Below, one piece after another: positions 20,294 through 29,246 of a stretch of 64,000 nt of DNA. Position 1 is the stretch's first letter; the number at the start of each line of letters is the position of its first letter. The translations under genes were made by a program, and so were the position numbers. The stretch is taken from assembly GCA_000583135.1 (NCBI GenBank), contig JFBG01000008.1, positions 1 to 64,000 on the forward strand. Direction: 5' to 3'. This DNA is from Thioalkalivibrio sp. HK1. Its GTDB lineage: Bacteria > Pseudomonadota > Gammaproteobacteria > HK1. The notes beneath the pieces were generated by a model. The model saw only the letters and a list, made by a program, of their open reading frames with translations. It ran no database searches and had not been told where the DNA came from.

Positions 20294-20490
20294 TGCACCG
20301 TTTTCGTTGGGTAAAGGCGGTCATATCATTGCCTTCGAGCGGCCGTGTCGTTGGGGTTCGGATCGCTGATCGCCTTCGCCGATCGAGGTGCGACGCAGCC
20401 CCACCATCATCCAACGGCGAGCGAGCCATCGACACCGATCACATCGGGTTCGACCGGGATTTCGGCGAGCGGGGCGGTGTAACGAACCTC

Positions 20491-20519
20491 TTGACAGCCC
20501 ATCTGAAGCATGCTATTCG
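20491..20519 (+). promoter_or_regulatory. Sigma70-like promoter for the small secreted protein
   Basis: TTGACA at 20491-20496 is followed after exactly 17 bases by TATTCG at 20514-20519, about 50 bases before the ATG at 20570. The -35 is consensus and the -10 is weaker. Confidence 0.55.
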
Positions 20520-20569
20520 TAGAGAGACATCCACACGGAGTAGGGACACCCACCAAGGAGAATCGAGTG

Positions 20570-20914
20570 ATGAAAAAACTTGCGATGATTGTGATGCTTT
20601 TCGGATTCGTCGGATCGGTTCATGCTGACGGCACGAGCGACGAGCCGATGATGCTTGCTTACGATGATCCGGATCAAGGAACATCCCATCAAAATAACGA
20701 AGGCGGTGCGATGTTGAAGCCGGAGCCGGAATATGACATCAAACTCGACAGCGACTCGCTCTGCGACACCGATCCGTACTCCTGTTTCCATTTGGCGGAT
20801 AACGATGCGACCGTGATTCGTACCGAGGAGAATCTTGAGGCAGCGCAGCAGGCGTTTCTCATCCTGATATTTCTTCCAATCGGATGCGCGCTGGGCGAAA
20901 GCTCTATGTGCTAA
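20570..20914 (+). CDS. Small secreted acidic protein, family member A
   Basis: A 114-aa protein with a clear signal peptide, MKKLAMIVMLFGFVGSVHA (cleavage after about residue 19). A short acidic mature region follows, holding GGAMLKPEPEYDIKLD (45-60) and LCDTDPYSCFHLA (64-76), then a hydrophobic tail (about 93-106) and a terminal Cys. Its close relative is encoded on the other strand at 61375-61899, sharing the signal peptide and this block nearly word for word. AAGGAG lies nine bases before ATG 20570. A promoter and a hairpin define it as a single-gene unit. No known family or function is recognised. Cys65 and Cys72 could form one disulfide. Confidence 0.75.
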   Translation: MKKLAMIVMLFGFVGSVHADGTSDEPMMLAYDDPDQGTSHQNNEGGAMLKPEPEYDIKLDSDSLCDTDPYSCFHLADNDATVIRTEENLEAAQQAFLILIFLPIGCALGESSMC

Positions 20915-20925
20915 AAGTTATAAAC

Positions 20926-20948
20926 AAGGGGCTCCGTGCGAGCCCCTT
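20926..20948 (+). terminator. Terminator-like hairpin after secreted protein A
   Basis: AAGGGGCTC, loop CGTGC, GAGCCCCTT form a perfect 9-bp stem 12 bases past the stop. The following run of T is poor. The same 23 bases, loop included, occur after the paralogue at 61277-61299. Confidence 0.6.
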
Positions 20949-21483
20949 CGTACTTGTCCTAACTCTTCTTACCTAAGTGCGAGGACGTACCCGATTTATT
21001 CGCCTAAAATGAGCCGCCCGTGCAATACCTAGGCTAGATAATAGCAACCTTCGCAAGTGCCATCGTACCGCTTGCCACCCTCGATCCGGTCGACCGCATA
21101 ACCGAGGGCTGTCCATCGAACGCATCTTGCACTGCGCGCGGCACTTCGCGACTATCTTGTTCACCGCTCGCTCGAAATTCTCTTCGCATCGGAAGTTCTG
21201 ACCGATGACACCACGGGTAGACAAGTCGGGTCCTTTCCCGGCGATACGCTTATGGTGCCGGAACGATTGCGCCGGCACGACAGCCGACACTTCGGCGATC
21301 GCGGACATCCTCGACTTGCCGTTGCGATCGGCCTGTATCGAGTTCAAACTACCGGTGTGCCGAGTCTTGCACCGGGTGCCAAGGCGAGCGAACCGGCGTT
21401 CCCTATCCCCCCCCAAACAGTCCTTGGGATTTAAAGAGTCTCGATCCCGAAAACATCATCCATTTCAAGGGTGGAAAATCTCG
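20949..21483. other. Intergenic region before the MFS gene
   Basis: These 535 bases contain overlapping frames on both strands but none with a credible start and family match. A minus-strand frame (20973-21416) holds KCRAQCK. A neighbouring frame over 21005-21090 would end in YDGTCEGCYYLA, so a frameshifted small Cys-rich gene is conceivable, but I do not call it. Confidence 0.35.
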
Positions 21484-22755
21484 ATGAGTCAATCCGCAGA
21501 TTCTTTGTCGCCGCCGGCCTCGTCGTCCGGGATGTCGAGGCGGGCGCTTGCGATCATCGTCGCCGCTTGCCTGATCTCTTTGGTGGGTTTCGGGATTCGT
21601 GCCAGTTTCGGCCTTTATCTCGAACCGATGACCGGGGACAGGCAATGGTCGCGCGAGACCTTCGCCTTGGCGATGGCCATCCAGAATCTGCTTTGGGGGT
21701 TGGGGGTTCCGGTGGCGGGGGCGATCGCGGATCGCTTCGGGCCGACGTGGGTGATCGCGATCGGCACCGTCGTCTACGCGCTCGGAATGATCGGGATGTC
21801 CATGGCGGAAAGCGGGCTTCTCATGTATTTGACCGGCGGGTTGCTGGTCGGGATCGGGGTCGCCTTCACCGCCTTCTCGCTGGCGCTGGCCGCGATCGCT
21901 CGCGCCGTGGGTCCTTCCAAGCGCTCCCTTGCCTTGGGGTTGGGTACCGCGGCGGGATCCTTCGGGCAGGTGGTCTTTTCTCCGATCAGCCAAGGGTTGA
22001 TCGCGGGCTATGGCTGGGATCATGCGCTGGTCATCGTGGCCGTGATATCGCTGGTGATGATCCCGCTGGCCATCGTCTTGCCCCGCAGCGGGGGTCAGTC
22101 ATCGGGGGAAGCGCATTCCGATCAAACCCTCAAAGAGGCGCTCGGCGAGGCTTTTTCCCACCGTGGCTACCTATTGCTGACCGTCGGCTTTTTCGTCTGC
22201 GGATTCCATATCGCGTTCATCGTCGTGCACTTTCCCGCATACATCGGTGATATCGGTCTTTCGCCGATGGTCGGGGCTTATGCCCTTGCGCTGGTGGGTC
22301 TTTGCAATATCGCCGGATCTTTTCTTTCGGGGGCGATCGGGCAGAAGTTCAGCAAGAAAAGTGCGCTCAGCGCGATCTACTTCGCCCGATCGTTGGTGAT
22401 TCTGTTCTTGTTGATGGCTCCGGCCACCGAAACCACCATCTATGTCTTTTCGATCGCGATGGGGTTTTTATGGCTCTCCACGGTACCGCTGACGTCGGGG
22501 ATCGTGGTTCAGGTTTTCGGGATCAAATACATGGCATCCCTTTTCGGCATCGTCTTTTTGAGCCATCAGCTAGGCAGTTTCGTCGGGGTCTGGATGGGCG
22601 GTTTTATCTATCAGCAGCAGGGTTCTTACGACCAGATGTGGTGGGCGGGGATATTCTTGGGGCTCTTCGCCGCCGCCGTCCATTGGCCGATCGATGAAAA
22701 GCCCTTGCCCCGATTGTCCTTGGCCCCGGATGCGCAGGCGACGGGGGTACGATAG
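21484..22755 (+). CDS. Major facilitator superfamily transporter
   Basis: A 423-aa inner-membrane carrier with about twelve hydrophobic segments. The loop between helices 2 and 3 carries GAIADRFGPTWVIAIG, the MFS signature (G-x-x-x-D-R-x-G), and the halves are separated by a polar loop around residues 200-220 (PRSGGQSSGEAHSDQ). The pattern resembles the oxalate/formate and monocarboxylate branches, and the substrate is unknown. ATG 21484 is chosen because the upstream extension in frame is polar and Arg-rich. It precedes, with about 200 bases between, the FAD monooxygenase gene, so the carrier may import that enzyme's substrate, but this is inference. Confidence 0.85.
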   Translation: MSQSADSLSPPASSSGMSRRALAIIVAACLISLVGFGIRASFGLYLEPMTGDRQWSRETFALAMAIQNLLWGLGVPVAGAIADRFGPTWVIAIGTVVYALGMIGMSMAESGLLMYLTGGLLVGIGVAFTAFSLALAAIARAVGPSKRSLALGLGTAAGSFGQVVFSPISQGLIAGYGWDHALVIVAVISLVMIPLAIVLPRSGGQSSGEAHSDQTLKEALGEAFSHRGYLLLTVGFFVCGFHIAFIVVHFPAYIGDIGLSPMVGAYALALVGLCNIAGSFLSGAIGQKFSKKSALSAIYFARSLVILFLLMAPATETTIYVFSIAMGFLWLSTVPLTSGIVVQVFGIKYMASLFGIVFLSHQLGSFVGVWMGGFIYQQQGSYDQMWWAGIFLGLFAAAVHWPIDEKPLPRLSLAPDAQATGVR

Positions 22756-22958
22756 AGGGTCTACGATAGGCACTCGGCCAAGGTTCGAACTTGTCGGTCG
22801 GCGCAAGCGCCGGGGGTGGTTTTGAAAGCCCGCCCTCGGATCGGCCTTCGCCCGGTCGTTTTTTGCGTTTTTTGAAAAAGACGCATCGGATAGATCGTTA
22901 TCTGCGGACAATGGTCGTACCCCCAACAAGAACATCACACGATCGGAGGAAAGATAAG

Positions 22959-24758
22959 ATGAACGATTCAGTCAAGTCCTCTTCGAGCATCCCCCAATGG
23001 TTGGCCGCCTTCGGCGATGCCTTGGAGCGAGGCGATACCCAGGCGGCGGCGGATCTCTTTGCGCCCGAGTGCTACTGGCGCGATCTCGTTTCCTTTACGT
23101 GGAATATCAAAACGATGGAGGGAAGGGAAGCGATCCGCAAGATGCTCGATGTCCAGTTGGGGCATGTCAAGCCCTCCGCATGGGCCATGCAAGGCGATGA
23201 GAGCCATGCCGATGGCGTCAGCGAGGGTTGGATCACCTTCGAGACCGCAAAGGCCTCGGGCAAAGGATTCATCCGTCTCAAAGACGGTCGGTGCTGGACC
23301 TTGTTGACGACCATGGTCTGCCTCAAAGGTCATGAGGAAAGGAAGGGTCAAACGCGCGAGAACGGGGTCGAGCACGGGGCCATCCGGGATCGAAAGAGTT
23401 GGCTCGATCGAAAAACGCAACGGGCCCAAACGCTGGGGTTTTCCGTCCAGCCCTATTGCGTGATCATCGGCGGGGGGCAAGGGGGGATCGCTTTGGGTGC
23501 CCGCCTCAAGCGTTTGGGGGTGCCGACGATCATCGTCGAAAAGAACGAGCGCCCCGGGGATTCATGGCGCAAACGCTATCAATCCCTTTGTCTGCACGAT
23601 CCGGTCTGGTACGACCATCTGCCCTACCTTCCATTCCCCGATCACTGGCCGGTATTTTCTCCCAAGGACAAGATCGGCGATTGGCTCGAGTCCTATACGA
23701 AGATCATGGAGCTCGATTATTGGAGTTCCACCGAATGCTTGGGCGCCGAATACGATGCCGCCGGCGGGCAATGGAAGGTCAAGGTCAAGCGAGAAGGACG
23801 CGAGATCACTCTTTCGCCGAAGCAACTGGTGCTGGCGACGGGGATGTCCGGCGTGCCGAATATGCCGCAATTCCCCGGTGCCGATCGTTTCGCCGGCGAG
23901 CAGCATCACTCCAGCCGACATCCCGGCGGTCAAGGATATCAAGGCAAGCGCTGTATCGTGATCGGCTCCAATAATTCATCGCACGATATCTGCGCCGATC
24001 TATGGGAGAACGGGGCCGATGTCACCATGGTGCAGCGATCGTCCACCCATATCGCCCGTTCCGAGAGTTTGATGGAGTTGGCATTGAAGGGGCTTTACTC
24101 CGAGGATGCGGTGGAACGAGGAATCGATCACCACACCGCCGATCTGATCTTCGCCTCGCTTCCCTATCGGATCATGCATACCTTTCATGTTCCGGTTTAC
24201 GAGGAGATGGCCAAGCGCGACGCCGATTTCTACCGAAGACTCGAAAAGGCGGGCTTCATGCTCGATTTCGGGGATGACAATTCCGGTTTGTTCATGAAAT
24301 ACCTGCGCCGCGGCTCCGGCTACTACATCGATGTCGGGGCCAGCGAGCTGATCGCCGATGGCAGCATCAAGCTCAAGAGCAAGGTCGAGATCGAGGAGAT
24401 CACCGAGAACGGCGTCAGGTTCAGCGACGGCAGCGAGCTCCCGGCGGATCTGATCGTCTATGCCACGGGCTATGGTTCGATGAACGGCTGGGCGGCGCAG
24501 ATCATTTCCCAAGAGGTCGCCGACAAGGTCGGTAAATGTTGGGGGTTGGGATCGGGAACCACCAAGGATCCGGGTCCGTGGGAGGGGGAGTTGAGAAATA
24601 TGTGGAAGCCGACGCAGCAAGAGGCATTGTGGTTCCACGGCGGCAACTTGCACCAATCCCGGCATTATTCGCAGTTTCTTTCCTTGCAGATCAAGGCGCG
24701 AATGGAGGGGATCGACACTCCGGTTTACGGGTTGGCCGAGGTGCATCACACCCATTGA
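22959..24758 (+). CDS. NTF2-like/flavin-containing monooxygenase fusion
   Basis: A 599-aa protein. Residues 1-130 look like a SnoaL/NTF2 fold (FGDALERGDTQAAADLF, then YWRDLVSF). From about 165 a flavin-dependent monooxygenase follows: FAD motif VIIGGGQGGIALGARL, FPGADRFAGEQHHSSRH resembling the FMO fingerprint F-x-G-x-x-x-H, an NADPH-binding GSNNSSHD near 332, and ATGYGS near 505 in the C-terminal FAD contact. ATG 22959 follows GGAGGAAAG. Enzymes of this design oxygenate soft nucleophiles or act as Baeyer-Villiger oxidases, so the substrate cannot be predicted. The Gfo/Idh gene follows after about 200 bases. Confidence 0.88.
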   Translation: MNDSVKSSSSIPQWLAAFGDALERGDTQAAADLFAPECYWRDLVSFTWNIKTMEGREAIRKMLDVQLGHVKPSAWAMQGDESHADGVSEGWITFETAKASGKGFIRLKDGRCWTLLTTMVCLKGHEERKGQTRENGVEHGAIRDRKSWLDRKTQRAQTLGFSVQPYCVIIGGGQGGIALGARLKRLGVPTIIVEKNERPGDSWRKRYQSLCLHDPVWYDHLPYLPFPDHWPVFSPKDKIGDWLESYTKIMELDYWSSTECLGAEYDAAGGQWKVKVKREGREITLSPKQLVLATGMSGVPNMPQFPGADRFAGEQHHSSRHPGGQGYQGKRCIVIGSNNSSHDICADLWENGADVTMVQRSSTHIARSESLMELALKGLYSEDAVERGIDHHTADLIFASLPYRIMHTFHVPVYEEMAKRDADFYRRLEKAGFMLDFGDDNSGLFMKYLRRGSGYYIDVGASELIADGSIKLKSKVEIEEITENGVRFSDGSELPADLIVYATGYGSMNGWAAQIISQEVADKVGKCWGLGSGTTKDPGPWEGELRNMWKPTQQEALWFHGGNLHQSRHYSQFLSLQIKARMEGIDTPVYGLAEVHHTH

Positions 24759-24960
24759 TTCGTCTTGATTCGCCGATATTGCGTTCCCTCGGATCCGGCT
24801 TCGTCTTGCGCCGGATCCGAAGGGATCGATCACGCAACCTTCTCATCACCGATTCTTCGCCCCTCGATCAGGCATCGATCCTCCCTTTACCACGGAGGGT
24901 CTTTCGAAAAGATATTGCCTTGATCGGGCGAGGATCGACCGACGCGGCAGGTCCGGTCCT

Positions 24961-26073
24961 TTGAGCAAGCCTCTTCCTCTTTGCGTAGTCGGCGGCGGGC
25001 TTGTGGGCCTGCGCCATGCCCGGATTGCCCACTCGAGCGCCGGTATCGATCTGTGTGCGGTGGTGGAGGTCGATAGCGCCAAGCGCAAGGAGATTGCGGC
25101 TTCGGGGTTGCCGGTGGTGGCGGATATGGCCGAGGTTCCCGCTCGGGCCGAGGCGGCGGTGATCGCCGTCCCGACCTCCGATCACTTCGCTTGCGCGTCG
25201 CAGGCGATTTCCAAAGGGTGGGCGCTGTTGGTGGAAAAGCCGATCACCGGGACCTTGGGGGATGCCCATCGCCTGATCGATGCCGCCGAAAAGAAGGGCC
25301 TTCCTCTTTTCACCGGTCACCATCGCCGCTGCCATCGCTTGATCGAGCGCTTCAAAAAACGGCTTCCACGCATCGGCCACCCGATCGCCGTGCAAGGGCT
25401 GTGGTCGTTGCGCAAGCACGATGATTATTTCGATGTTACTTGGCGGATGCAATCCGGCGGCGGGCCGCTGATGATCAATCTCTCTCACGATCTGGAGATG
25501 TCGATGTACCTGTTGGGATTGATCCGAACGATCGATGCTCGCAGCGCCCGCTTTGCCAGAGGCGGATCGATGGAGGATACGGCGGCATTGATCATGGCCT
25601 TCGAAAGCGGGGTGTTGGGCAGCTATCTGCTCTCGGATGCCGGGGCATCGCCTTGGTCTTTCGAGACTGCAACCGGCGAGAACCCGAACCTTGGCTATAG
25701 CGGCGAGGATTGCATGGTCATCATCGGGGATCGAGGGTCGATCGGATTTCCCTCCGGGGTTCTATGGGAAGCGGCATCGGGCGAATCCCCGGATTGGCGC
25801 AATTCCTTGGTCAGGGATCGCGATCCGTCGGCCATGGTCGATCGGGTCGAATTCGATACGCTGGCGGAGCAGATGGCCCGATTCGTTCGATCCCTCGAAG
25901 GAGAGGAGGTCGATCTCTGCTCGGGGGAACAAGGTCGAGATGCCTTGGCCGCCACCTTGGCCTGCGTGCTTGCAACGCAGCAGGCGCGATCGATCGCCCT
26001 TGCCGAGGTGCCGCTTGCTTACGATGGCACGTACGATGGCTCGGCCTTCGAATCCTCCCCTAAGTCTTCGTAG
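24961..26073 (+). CDS. Gfo/Idh/MocA family oxidoreductase
   Basis: A 370-aa NAD(P)-dependent dehydrogenase. The Rossmann motif CVVGGGLVGLRHARI lies at 8-22, VEKPITGTLGDAHRL near 90 holds the conserved EKP lysine, and GGGPLMINLSHDLEM near 170 carries the usual (G-x-x-x-D/N-x-x-x-H) catalytic region. The start is TTG 24961 and no SD is obvious. Members act on sugars, inositols or related polyols. With the upstream monooxygenase and the opposing PhyH gene it could belong to a catabolic group, but no substrate is visible. Confidence 0.85.
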   Translation: MSKPLPLCVVGGGLVGLRHARIAHSSAGIDLCAVVEVDSAKRKEIAASGLPVVADMAEVPARAEAAVIAVPTSDHFACASQAISKGWALLVEKPITGTLGDAHRLIDAAEKKGLPLFTGHHRRCHRLIERFKKRLPRIGHPIAVQGLWSLRKHDDYFDVTWRMQSGGGPLMINLSHDLEMSMYLLGLIRTIDARSARFARGGSMEDTAALIMAFESGVLGSYLLSDAGASPWSFETATGENPNLGYSGEDCMVIIGDRGSIGFPSGVLWEAASGESPDWRNSLVRDRDPSAMVDRVEFDTLAEQMARFVRSLEGEEVDLCSGEQGRDALAATLACVLATQQARSIALAEVPLAYDGTYDGSAFESSPKSS

Positions 26074-26119
26074 TCCCGTATCCCCAATGGCCTTTATCCA
26101 CGATGATTCATCCCGTCCT

Positions 26120-26890
26120 TTATAAGGGGATCCCGGGGTAGCGATCCGAGCGGGTGCCCGGGATCGGGCGATTGTCGTCGGTGTGGTAGGTGAAAACGGC
26201 CGAGATCTTGGTCTTGTCGCTGCGGTTTCTACCGGCGGCGTGAAAGAGCCGACAGTGAAAGAACAGGACATCCCCGGTGCGAAGTTCCACCAGCTGCGAG
26301 CGCTCGATCATCTCTCGATTCTCGTCGAGCTCCGGGCGCAGAAAAAGGTTCTTGTCCAGCCGTCCTCGATCCGGATGCAGACGATGGCTGCCGGGGATCA
26401 CCCTAAGCGCGCCGTTATCCTCGCGCTCGGGTCCCAAGGCCAGCCACACCGATACCAGCTCGGGGGTATCGAAAGACCAGTAGCGGATATCTTGATGCCA
26501 AGCGGTTTCGCTGCTGAAACCGGGGTGTTTGGTCATGATGCAGTTATGGTGGCATTGAGACATCTCGATCTTGGGTGAGCCCATGATGCAGCGCAAGATC
26601 GTTGCCACTTCCGGCGATCTTGCCCATCGACGAAAGACCGACCCTCTCGAAAAGGCATGCAGGAGACGCCTCGGGGTGCCGCCGCCGGTGGCGCCTCGGC
26701 TTTCCGGCGATCCCGGATAGCCCACCTCGGCCTCGAATTCCGCCGGGGCCTGCAAGGGGGACAATGCATGGCAGATGGCTTGGGTCATCGGCTCGGTGAT
26801 ATCCTTTCCCGCCAGCCCTTGCGCGACCAGATAGCCGTCGCGCGCGAAGTGATCGAGGCTCGTCGGATCGTTAAGGGTTCGTTCATTCAT
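26120..26890 (-). CDS. Phytanoyl-CoA dioxygenase (PhyH) family protein
   Basis: A 256-aa Fe(II)/2-oxoglutarate-dependent oxygenase. Iron ligands are visible as WHQD (H-x-D, about residue 136) and the distal HAAGRN (about 222), whose Arg would bind 2-oxoglutarate. The stretches GYLVAQGL and GALRVIPGSH are typical of PhyH proteins. ATG 26890 is preferred, with GAGG nine bases upstream; an ATG three codons earlier is also possible. It follows the selenocysteine peroxiredoxin gene on the same strand with a 75-base gap, so the two may be co-transcribed. The substrate is unknown. Confidence 0.85.
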   Translation of the reverse strand: MNERTLNDPTSLDHFARDGYLVAQGLAGKDITEPMTQAICHALSPLQAPAEFEAEVGYPGSPESRGATGGGTPRRLLHAFSRGSVFRRWARSPEVATILRCIMGSPKIEMSQCHHNCIMTKHPGFSSETAWHQDIRYWSFDTPELVSVWLALGPEREDNGALRVIPGSHRLHPDRGRLDKNLFLRPELDENREMIERSQLVELRTGDVLFFHCRLFHAAGRNRSDKTKISAVFTYHTDDNRPIPGTRSDRYPGIPL

Positions 26891-26965
26891 CGAAAGCATC
26901 CTCGGGCATCGGCCCCCTCGTTTTCGGAACTTCGGCGAGTTTTTCGATCCGCCGCCGACTCGATT

Positions 26966-27430
26966 TCAATCGTTCGCAAGCATGGTATCGATATCCGCCA
27001 GCAGATCGTCGATATGGCGATGGACATCGGGCGAGGGATAGTTCTTGAGGATACGCCCGTCGGCACCGATCAACACCGACAGGCGCAAAGCCTTGGCATC
27101 GTTCTCGCTTTTCGCCGCCCCCCACGCAAGGGCGACTTTGCGATCCGAATCGCTGAGCAGATCGAAGGGGAGATCGAGCTCGGCTTTCCACCTCGCCAAA
27201 TCCTCGATCGGCGAGAACGTGATGCCCAGCGGTACCGTCTTGGTGGATTGGAAGTCGCGGAATCGATCACGGAATCCTTGCGCTTCCACCGTTCAGTTGC
27301 TGCCGAAGGCTCTCGAGAAGAACCATACGATCACGAGATGCCCCGATTGATCGCCGAGCGATATGATTTGCCCGTCTTGGTTCGGCAGGGAAAAAGTCGG
27401 AGCCATCGCTCCTTCGATCATCCTCGTCAT
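26966..27430 (-). CDS. Peroxiredoxin-like selenoprotein (in-frame TGA = Sec46)
   Basis: Read through one TGA this is a complete 154-aa AhpC/TSA-type thioredoxin-fold protein: MAPTFSLPNQDGQ, then VIVWFFSRAFGSN, then TGA (27295-27293), then TVEAQGFRDRF, then ITFSPIEDLARWK and the C-terminal SVLIGADGRI. The TGA falls exactly where the peroxidatic Cys of Prx/BCP proteins sits, and no other Cys exists. The frame is open on both sides with family sequence. Downstream in the mRNA, GUGGAA (27289-27284) can pair with UUCCGU (27274-27269) around loop GCGCAAGGA, a possible bacterial SECIS with GG in the loop. The start ATG 27430 has AAGGA nine bases upstream. The role would be peroxide reduction. A nonsense mutation is the alternative. 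Confidence 0.8.
27269..27295 (-). promoter_or_regulatory. Candidate bacterial SECIS hairpin after the Sec codon
   Basis: The UGA is followed after three bases by a six-pair stem (four Watson-Crick, two wobble) closing a nine-base loop containing AAGG. Position and loop guanines suit SelB recognition, but the stem is short. Covariation was not tested. Confidence 0.4.
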
Positions 27431-27571
27431 TGTCGTCGTTCCTTGGAAGTTCATGATGATGGCCGATGGCAGCTGCGGATCGAGCGTTCTCGAAAGGCAT
27501 CGGCGGTATGAAACAATACCACCTTGGATCGGCTTTTTTCATAACATTTTTTCACTAAAAGGAGCGATCGA

Positions 27572-28168
27572 GTGCCTATCGTTTCCCCCTTGGAAGATCG
27601 CGAGATCGACCGAACCTTGATGGAGAGCCTGCAGTTTTTCAAAGGCCCGTTGGGGGTGATCCCGAACAGCGTCCGGACGATGGCCTATCGACCGAAGGTG
27701 GCGGCGGCGTTCACTATGCTCAATGCCGCGGTCATGGAATGCCACGGGCAGGTCACGCCGGAATTCAAGCGACTTTTGGGCTATGCGACCAGTTTCGTAT
27801 CGGGTTGTGGCTACTGCCAAGCGCATACGATATTGGGCGCCGAGCGTTTCGGATCGAGCCCGGATCGTTTGGAATCGGTCTGGGATTTCGAGAACAGCCC
27901 TTGTTTCAGCGAGGCCGAGAAGGCCGCTCTGGCTTTCGCCCGGGCCGCCGCTTCGGTGCCCTGCGGGGTCGACGAGCCGATCATCGATGAGTTGCGGGCG
28001 CATTGGAGCGACGAGGATATCGTCGAGATCACGGCGGTGATCGCGCTCTTCGGATTTCTCAATCGCTGGAACGATTCGATGGGAACGGCGCTCGAGGATC
28101 TGCCGATCGCCGCCGGTGAAAAATACCTTGCCCGCGGTACGAGCTGGGAGGTCGGCAAGCATCGGTGA
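27572..28168 (+). CDS. Carboxymuconolactone decarboxylase/AhpD-like protein
   Basis: A 198-aa all-helical protein. FVSGCGYCQAHT near residue 74-85 is the AhpD-type C-x-x-C-x-x-H redox motif, and WSDEDIVEITAVIALFGFLNRWND is the usual C-terminal helix of CMD peroxidase-like proteins. GTG 27572 follows AAAGGAG at seven bases. It is divergent from the peroxiredoxin selenoprotein with 141 bases between. AhpD proteins reduce peroxiredoxins such as AhpC in actinobacteria, so a functional link is plausible but inferred. A few proteins of this family also carry selenocysteine; this one has ordinary Cys. Confidence 0.85.
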   Translation: MPIVSPLEDREIDRTLMESLQFFKGPLGVIPNSVRTMAYRPKVAAAFTMLNAAVMECHGQVTPEFKRLLGYATSFVSGCGYCQAHTILGAERFGSSPDRLESVWDFENSPCFSEAEKAALAFARAAASVPCGVDEPIIDELRAHWSDEDIVEITAVIALFGFLNRWNDSMGTALEDLPIAAGEKYLARGTSWEVGKHR

Positions 28169-28398
28169 ATCGGGCTCGTGCCCGATGGACGAGCTGATAT
28201 CGATCGGGGAATGGAAAAAGCGCCAAAGGGGATCCGAGCGTCTTTCGGCTCTTGTTCGTTGCAGATGGCGGATCGCTTCGAAGCGGAATTCGTGCGTCCC
28301 GATATACAATAATGACCTGTCATTCATTCAAGCCCCTTCGAGGTCTTCGTTGAAAGAGTCGCATTTCTTTCAAAAGACATGAAGACCGATTTTTTTTA

Positions 28399-28572
<174 letters not shown>

Positions 28573-28661
28573 TCAGGATCTGTCGGCGCTGCGAATTCTC
28601 CACCGGTTTCCAAGATATCGCCTTTGATCGCGATATTCGATCGGGCGAGGGGCCGACAAAT

Positions 28662-28702
28662 GAAAACGACCGAGAGGCTTCGGTGCGCTCCCGGTCGTTT
28701 TC
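28662..28702 (-). terminator. Rho-independent terminator of the phasin gene
   Basis: GAAAACGACCG at 28662-28672 pairs perfectly with CGGTCGTTTTC at 28692-28702. On the minus strand the hairpin ends in TTTTC and lies about 36 bases past the phasin stop. Confidence 0.75.
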
Positions 28703-28737
28703 ATTGCCGCAGGCTTATCGGAATATCGGCGATTATT

Positions 28738-29121
28738 TCAGGTCGTTTTGGGCAGGCTGTCGTTGAAGGCCTTGATGCTGTCCACCAAGATATCTTTCAT
28801 CTCCGAGCCGGTCTCACGCTGGATTTCCGCGATACGGCCGGCGGAGGCGACGAAGCTCTCGCTCATGGACATCGCGATATCGGTCTGCAGGGCCAAGGCC
28901 TCGCTCGGCTGCTTGACGCCGGCGAAGGAGCGGGTGGATTCCATCGCCGTCTCGGTCCACTCCATCTGCTCGCGGGCGATGCGCTCGACTCCGCGGGCGA
29001 TCACACGGTTGGTGCGGATGGTCTGCTCGAGCATCGCGTTGTAAAAGCCGACCGCTTGATCGTTCTTGAAGGGATATTGGACGCCGCCCATGACAGCCGC
29101 CTCTTTCTTCTTCTCGCTCAT
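28738..29121 (-). CDS. Phasin family protein
   Basis: A 127-aa helical amphipathic protein beginning MSEKKKEAAVMGGVQYPFKN. Most of the chain (about 22-125) is a continuous helix with regular hydrophobic spacing, for example QTIRTNRVIARGVERIAREQ and TDIAMSMSESFVASAGRI, the pattern of phasins that coat polyhydroxyalkanoate granules. AGGAGA precedes ATG 29121. It has its own terminator. No PHA synthase or depolymerase gene is in this window, so granule association is inferred from the family only. Confidence 0.75.
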   Translation of the reverse strand: MSEKKKEAAVMGGVQYPFKNDQAVGFYNAMLEQTIRTNRVIARGVERIAREQMEWTETAMESTRSFAGVKQPSEALALQTDIAMSMSESFVASAGRIAEIQRETGSEMKDILVDSIKAFNDSLPKTT

Positions 29122-29246
29122 CTCGAAATCTCCTGGGTCGATCGGTGAATGGATTGAATCGCGGGTTATGTTGCACTGCAACATAAGCGAATCATAATAT
29201 CGATCGACAATCGTGTCAAGAAAAAGATCGTCCGCTCGTCAGGTCG

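Noticed and set aside
20973-21416. 147-codon minus-strand frame with KCRAQCK
   Set aside because: There is no signal peptide, family match or consistent frame. It may be a degraded small gene but is not supportable.
27267-27542. 91-codon minus-strand frame over the peroxiredoxin N-terminus
   Set aside because: It is a different frame from the peroxiredoxin. The correct frame carries family sequence through the TGA.
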